64,000 nt of DNA from an uncultured Collinsella sp. (GTDB taxonomy: Bacteria; Actinomycetota; Coriobacteriia; Coriobacteriales; Coriobacteriaceae), in contig UQIB01000003.1 in assembly GCA_900541015.1 (NCBI GenBank), positions 1-64,000 on the forward strand, in the 5' to 3' direction. The notes under the pieces were generated by a model that did not search any database, was not told the DNA's origin, and saw only the letters and a list, made by a program, of their open reading frames with translations. The position numbers were made by a program, and so were the translations under genes. Shown here in pieces: positions 60,739 to 64,000 of this stretch; positions within the stretch are counted from its first letter, which is position 1; the number at the start of each line of letters is the position of its first letter.

Positions 60739-61761
60739 TTACTGTTCCGCGTCCTTCATGGGCGGCATGGGCTTCCAGTTGGGATCCTTGATGATCTTGC
60801 GGGCGTCTTTCATGCCACGGCGCAGCGCCGGAATACCGGTCTTAAAGCACTTGTCAACGGCGGCCAGGCGAATGAACTCCTTGCAGAAGGTCGCGGCGTT
60901 GCCCAGACGGAACAGCATGGGGTGATAGTCGCCATAGATCTGCATGTAGCGGGCCAGATAACCGCGGTTGCGCATGATGTAGTAGCGGTTGGTGTCGCTC
61001 GTGGAGTTGAGCTGGCGCTTGCCGGCGATATCCCAGTTGGAGACGGCGCGGGCGCGCTTGAGCACCACGTCGGCGACCACGGCGGCGGGGAAGTGCTGGC
61101 TGGCTACGTAGCCGTAGCAGGCATCGTCGCCGTAGATAAAGAAGCGCGCGTCGGGCAGGCCAATCTTGTCGACCACGCGGCGCGAGAACATGCCGCCCTC
61201 AAAGCACAGCTGGTTCATGGCGCGATAACCCTCTGGACCCAAGTCCCACTTGGCGACTGGGTTGGGAATGCCGAGCGAAAGGATGAGTTGGTATTGCCAA
61301 AAGAAGGCGCCGCCGTCAAAGTCTAGGCGCGAACCCTGGATGACATCGTAGCGGTCGGTCCACTTGGCAAGACGCTCGATGCCTTCGGGGATGACGAGCA
61401 CGTCGTCGTCCATCACCCAGAACCACTGGGCGCCCAGGTCGTAGGCGCATTTAGTGCCGGCGGAGAAGCCGCCCGCACCGCCGCCGTTTTTGAGCTGCGG
61501 GGCGTAGATGACACGGTCGGTGCCGCCCTGCGCGTCAGGCTGCTCGGTGTCGATGCCCCACAGGTTGGCCAGGCGCTCGTTGAATGCGGTGCACATGGCC
61601 TCGGTCTCGCGCGAATTCTCGTTATCGACAATCACGATGCGCCAGGGCGTTGCCGTGAGCTCGGTCATGGAGTCGAACAAATTTGCCAGGAGTTCCTGGC
61701 GCTTGTACGTAACGACGACGATGGCGAGCTTATCGATGGGGGCGGGAAGGGTTGAAGGCAT
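60739..61761 (-). CDS. Family 2 glycosyltransferase (GlfT-like)
   Basis: 340 residues from the ATG at 61761. GT-A fold: LAIVVVTYKRQELL, IVIVDNENS, and FWVMDDDVLVIPEG with the DxD metal site. The N-terminal order, with GGGAGGFSAG before DDD, matches galactofuranosyl- and rhamnosyltransferases that extend cell-wall polysaccharides. The frame reaches 61896 but that leader is not conserved. Divergent from the next glycosyltransferase gene. Confidence 0.85.
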   Translation of the reverse strand: MPSTLPAPIDKLAIVVVTYKRQELLANLFDSMTELTATPWRIVIVDNENSRETEAMCTAFNERLANLWGIDTEQPDAQGGTDRVIYAPQLKNGGGAGGFSAGTKCAYDLGAQWFWVMDDDVLVIPEGIERLAKWTDRYDVIQGSRLDFDGGAFFWQYQLILSLGIPNPVAKWDLGPEGYRAMNQLCFEGGMFSRRVVDKIGLPDARFFIYGDDACYGYVASQHFPAAVVADVVLKRARAVSNWDIAGKRQLNSTSDTNRYYIMRNRGYLARYMQIYGDYHPMLFRLGNAATFCKEFIRLAAVDKCFKTGIPALRRGMKDARKIIKDPNWKPMPPMKDAEQ

Positions 61762-62017
61762 GGGGCAATATATCCTTTCACGCGCGGCGGGCGAGTGCTG
61801 CGCGGAAGCTATCGAATACGTCCTTGGGACGGTCCTATTGTAAAGGCTCGGCGCACCTTGGCGGCAAGCTTTGAATAAAACGCAGGAACCTGCCATGGGC
61901 CCGCCGCATGACGTGGGGCTGCTTTGCCCGCAAGAGGCTCCATAGATTATATAAACGCCCGCTGGCGCGCTGGCCCTTTGATACCATGAAACGACAGGTA
62001 TTTCCTAAGGAGCACAT

Positions 62018-63121
62018 TTGTCTACTAACGCCTCTGGCAGCCCTGTTCTGTCGCTGCTTATTCCCATTTACAATGTTCAGCGCTACCTGCGCGAGTGCCT
62101 CGATTCCGCCCTGGCGCAGACGCTCAAGGATATTGAGATCATCTGCATTAACGACGGGTCGACCGACAACTCGCCGGCGATAATCCGCGAGTATATGGAG
62201 CGCGATGGGCGCGTCAAGATGATCGACAAGGCCAACAGCGGCTACGGCGACTCGATGAACCACGGTCTGGAGATGGCGCGTGGCAAGTACGTTGGTATCT
62301 TGGAGTCCGATGACTTTATGGCGCCCGACGCACTCGAAAAGCTTGTCTCGGCCGCCGATAGCAATAATGCCGACTTTGCGAAGGCGAACTTTGATTTCTA
62401 CTGGTCTAAGCCCGAGGAGCGCCGTTCGCTGCACGAGATGTTTAAAGCCAAGGACTGTGGCAAGCCAGTGCACCCGAGCGATACGACGCAGTTCTTTAAG
62501 CAAAAGCCGTCGATTTGGTCGGCCGTGTACCGTCGCGATTTTCTTGAGCGCAACGGCATTACGTTCCTGCCGACTCCGGGGGCATCCTTTCAGGACACGT
62601 CATTCGCCTTTAAGGTGATCGCGTGCGCCGATAAGGCTATTTACCTGCACGATGCCGTGTTGTCGTATCGCCAGGACAACGAGAATTCCTCGGTCAATTC
62701 TTCAGCTAAGGTCTTTTGCGTCAATACCGAGTATGCCGAGATTGAGCGTTGGATTCGAGAGGATTATGCCCGCGACCACGCAAGCGGCGATGTCGCGCGC
62801 ATGCTCAAGTTCAACCAGCTCATTAAGTACGATTCATACATGTGGAACTACGTGCGCCTGGCGCCTAAGTTCTATAAGGAGTTCCTGGTTCAGATGGCTA
62901 AGGAATTTCAGGCGGCCTTGGACGCGGGGGAGTTTTTGCTTGACGACCTCAAACCGTGGAAGCGCGCAAATCTCGCTGCCATCCTCAAAGATCCCGAGGG
63001 CTGGGTTGACGAGCATCCGAGTTTTGCGACGGATGGTGCCTTGGGGCGTGCTAAGTATTACGCCTCGGTTGGAGGCCCAGGCGTGGTCGCCGCCTTCCTC
63101 ATCGAATCGCTGAGGGGGTAG
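62018..63121 (+). CDS. Family 2 glycosyltransferase
   Basis: 367 residues. LSLLIPIYNVQRYLRECLDSALAQT at the N-terminus, ICINDGSTDNS, and GILESDDFMAPDAL with the metal-binding acid pair. The C-terminal half (from WSAVYRRDFLERNGITF) is helical and typical of capsule and teichoic-acid transferases. The start is a TTG at 62018, behind AAGGAG seven bases upstream; no ATG or GTG lies in a better place. Six bases separate it from the next gene. Confidence 0.87.
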   Translation: MSTNASGSPVLSLLIPIYNVQRYLRECLDSALAQTLKDIEIICINDGSTDNSPAIIREYMERDGRVKMIDKANSGYGDSMNHGLEMARGKYVGILESDDFMAPDALEKLVSAADSNNADFAKANFDFYWSKPEERRSLHEMFKAKDCGKPVHPSDTTQFFKQKPSIWSAVYRRDFLERNGITFLPTPGASFQDTSFAFKVIACADKAIYLHDAVLSYRQDNENSSVNSSAKVFCVNTEYAEIERWIREDYARDHASGDVARMLKFNQLIKYDSYMWNYVRLAPKFYKEFLVQMAKEFQAALDAGEFLLDDLKPWKRANLAAILKDPEGWVDEHPSFATDGALGRAKYYASVGGPGVVAAFLIESLRG

Positions 63122-63127
63122 GTCGGC

Positions 63128-64000
63128 ATGGGAGAGGCCTCGTGTCCTAAAGTTACCATTGTCGTCCCCGTTTACAACTCTGCACGCTCCATTCAGCGAT
63201 GCCTCGATTCGCTGTTGGTCCAGTCTGAGTGTTCGATTCAGGTTGTCTGCGTCAACGACGGTTCGACTGATGATTCGTTGAACGTGTTGCGCCAGATCGC
63301 GCAGGCCGACGATCGCGTACTGGTGATTGACCAGGAAAACGCGGGTGTCTCGTGTGCTCGAAATGCCGGTATCGATGTCGCCGAGGGCGAGACCGTCTTT
63401 TTTGTGGACGCCGACGATTACATCGATGCCCAGACGGTCGAGCGCGTGCTGCATGCCATGGAGTCTGCGGATGCCGAGGCCGCCGTTTTTGGCGGCGTCT
63501 GTGAACCTGCCGATGCTGCCCCCAAACGCGTCCAGCAACTCATGAGCCCCAAAGCTGGTACCTTCGGCGCCCGCGATCCTCAACTGCTGTTCCATTCGAA
63601 TGCGCAGCCCTATGCCTGCCGTGCGGCTTTTTCGCGCGAGCTGCTCAATCGCGAAGGCATTCGCTTCGCCCCCGGTTTGGCTTTGGGCGAGGACGTCGTC
63701 TTCCAATTTGCGGCTTATGCGCTTGCCCGCAGGACCGTCGTCATGCCTGACAAGTTCTACCACTACGTGATGGAGAGCGAATCGGCGACGCACGAGTTCA
63801 ACAGTGCCGAGGCTCGTGCCAAAAAGCTTGACGCCCACATGAGGATGCTCGAGGAGGTCTTGGAGGACTGGGCGGCTTACGGTCTTTTGGACCTGTGTCC
63901 CGGCGAGCTGATAACTTGGTTTTTGGACCTAATTGTGTTCGACCTGGCGCGCTTGGATGCCGATGACTTCCATCGCGTGGCGGCTCGCGTCAACATGGAC
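63128..64000 (+). CDS. Family 2 glycosyltransferase, cut by the window end
   Basis: 291 residues visible, without a stop. KVTIVVPVYNSARSIQRCLDSLL, CVNDGSTDDS, NAGVSCARNAGID and FFVDADDYID are the GT2 core. The central part (ACRAAFSRELLNREGIRFAPGLALGEDVVF) continues the family. Starts with ATG at 63128, 6 bases after the preceding stop, so both belong to one surface-glycan operon that continues to the right. Confidence 0.88.
   Translation, partial: MGEASCPKVTIVVPVYNSARSIQRCLDSLLVQSECSIQVVCVNDGSTDDSLNVLRQIAQADDRVLVIDQENAGVSCARNAGIDVAEGETVFFVDADDYIDAQTVERVLHAMESADAEAAVFGGVCEPADAAPKRVQQLMSPKAGTFGARDPQLLFHSNAQPYACRAAFSRELLNREGIRFAPGLALGEDVVFQFAAYALARRTVVMPDKFYHYVMESESATHEFNSAEARAKKLDAHMRMLEEVLEDWAAYGLLDLCPGELITWFLDLIVFDLARLDADDFHRVAARVNMD

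Overview
The window is about 60% GC, densely coded on both strands, and reads as chromosome of a gut Coriobacteriia, most probably Collinsella. The grounds are a SufCBDSU operon with a divergent Rrf2 regulator, an ATP-type PEP carboxykinase, an actinobacterial-style Rho with a long charged N-terminal extension, a Coriobacteria-type pair of a NifU-like protein and a GGGtGRT protein, and many short palindromes after genes. The genus is inferred from protein character and layout; no search could be run.

Layout. 0-6 kb: orphan protein with a PD-(D/E)XK-like domain, DEDD exonuclease, metal/arsenic exporter, YaiI and HdeD-like proteins. 6-16.7 kb: nitroreductase, two histidine phosphatases, a shortened DUF1015 protein, an M20 peptidase, serA and serC, a cation/proton antiporter with a possible coupled micro-ORF, a metallophosphoesterase and a flippase. 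17-26 kb: pckA, a B3/B4 protein behind a structured leader, MarR, DegV, an MGMT-fold protein, trpS, a WecA-type transferase, a conserved-looking structured RNA and a radical SAM activase. 26-36 kb: tRNA-Ala, pncB, proB, an S33 peptidase, proA, an HD protein, CarD and argS. 36-44 kb: rho, a coriobacterial membrane protein, VanZ, a ROK kinase, an aminotransferase, tRNA-His and two tRNA-Lys. 44-50 kb: a duplicated tRNA-Lys 3' end with dinD beside it, an FAD flavoprotein, the GGGtGRT/NifU-like pair, and a RAYT-like protein that looks catalytically dead. 50-57 kb: sufCBDSU, its Rrf2 regulator and a MntA/HEPN pair. 57-64 kb: a sortase-anchored surface protein, a degraded AAA/nuclease-family protein and three family 2 glycosyltransferases, the last cut by the window edge.

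Functional links. serC-serA (with the DUF1015 relative) make serine; proB-proA make proline next to a proline-iminopeptidase-like enzyme; the suf operon builds Fe-S clusters under a likely Rrf2 sensor; the glycosyltransferases, WecA-like enzyme and flippase suit cell-surface polysaccharide synthesis.

The most unusual signal is a set of about 17 short hairpins, mostly just after stop codons. Their stems fall into several unrelated families, yet most carry GGGAC or its complement in or next to the loop. Together with the degenerate RAYT-like protein this suggests a REP-like system of dispersed terminators.
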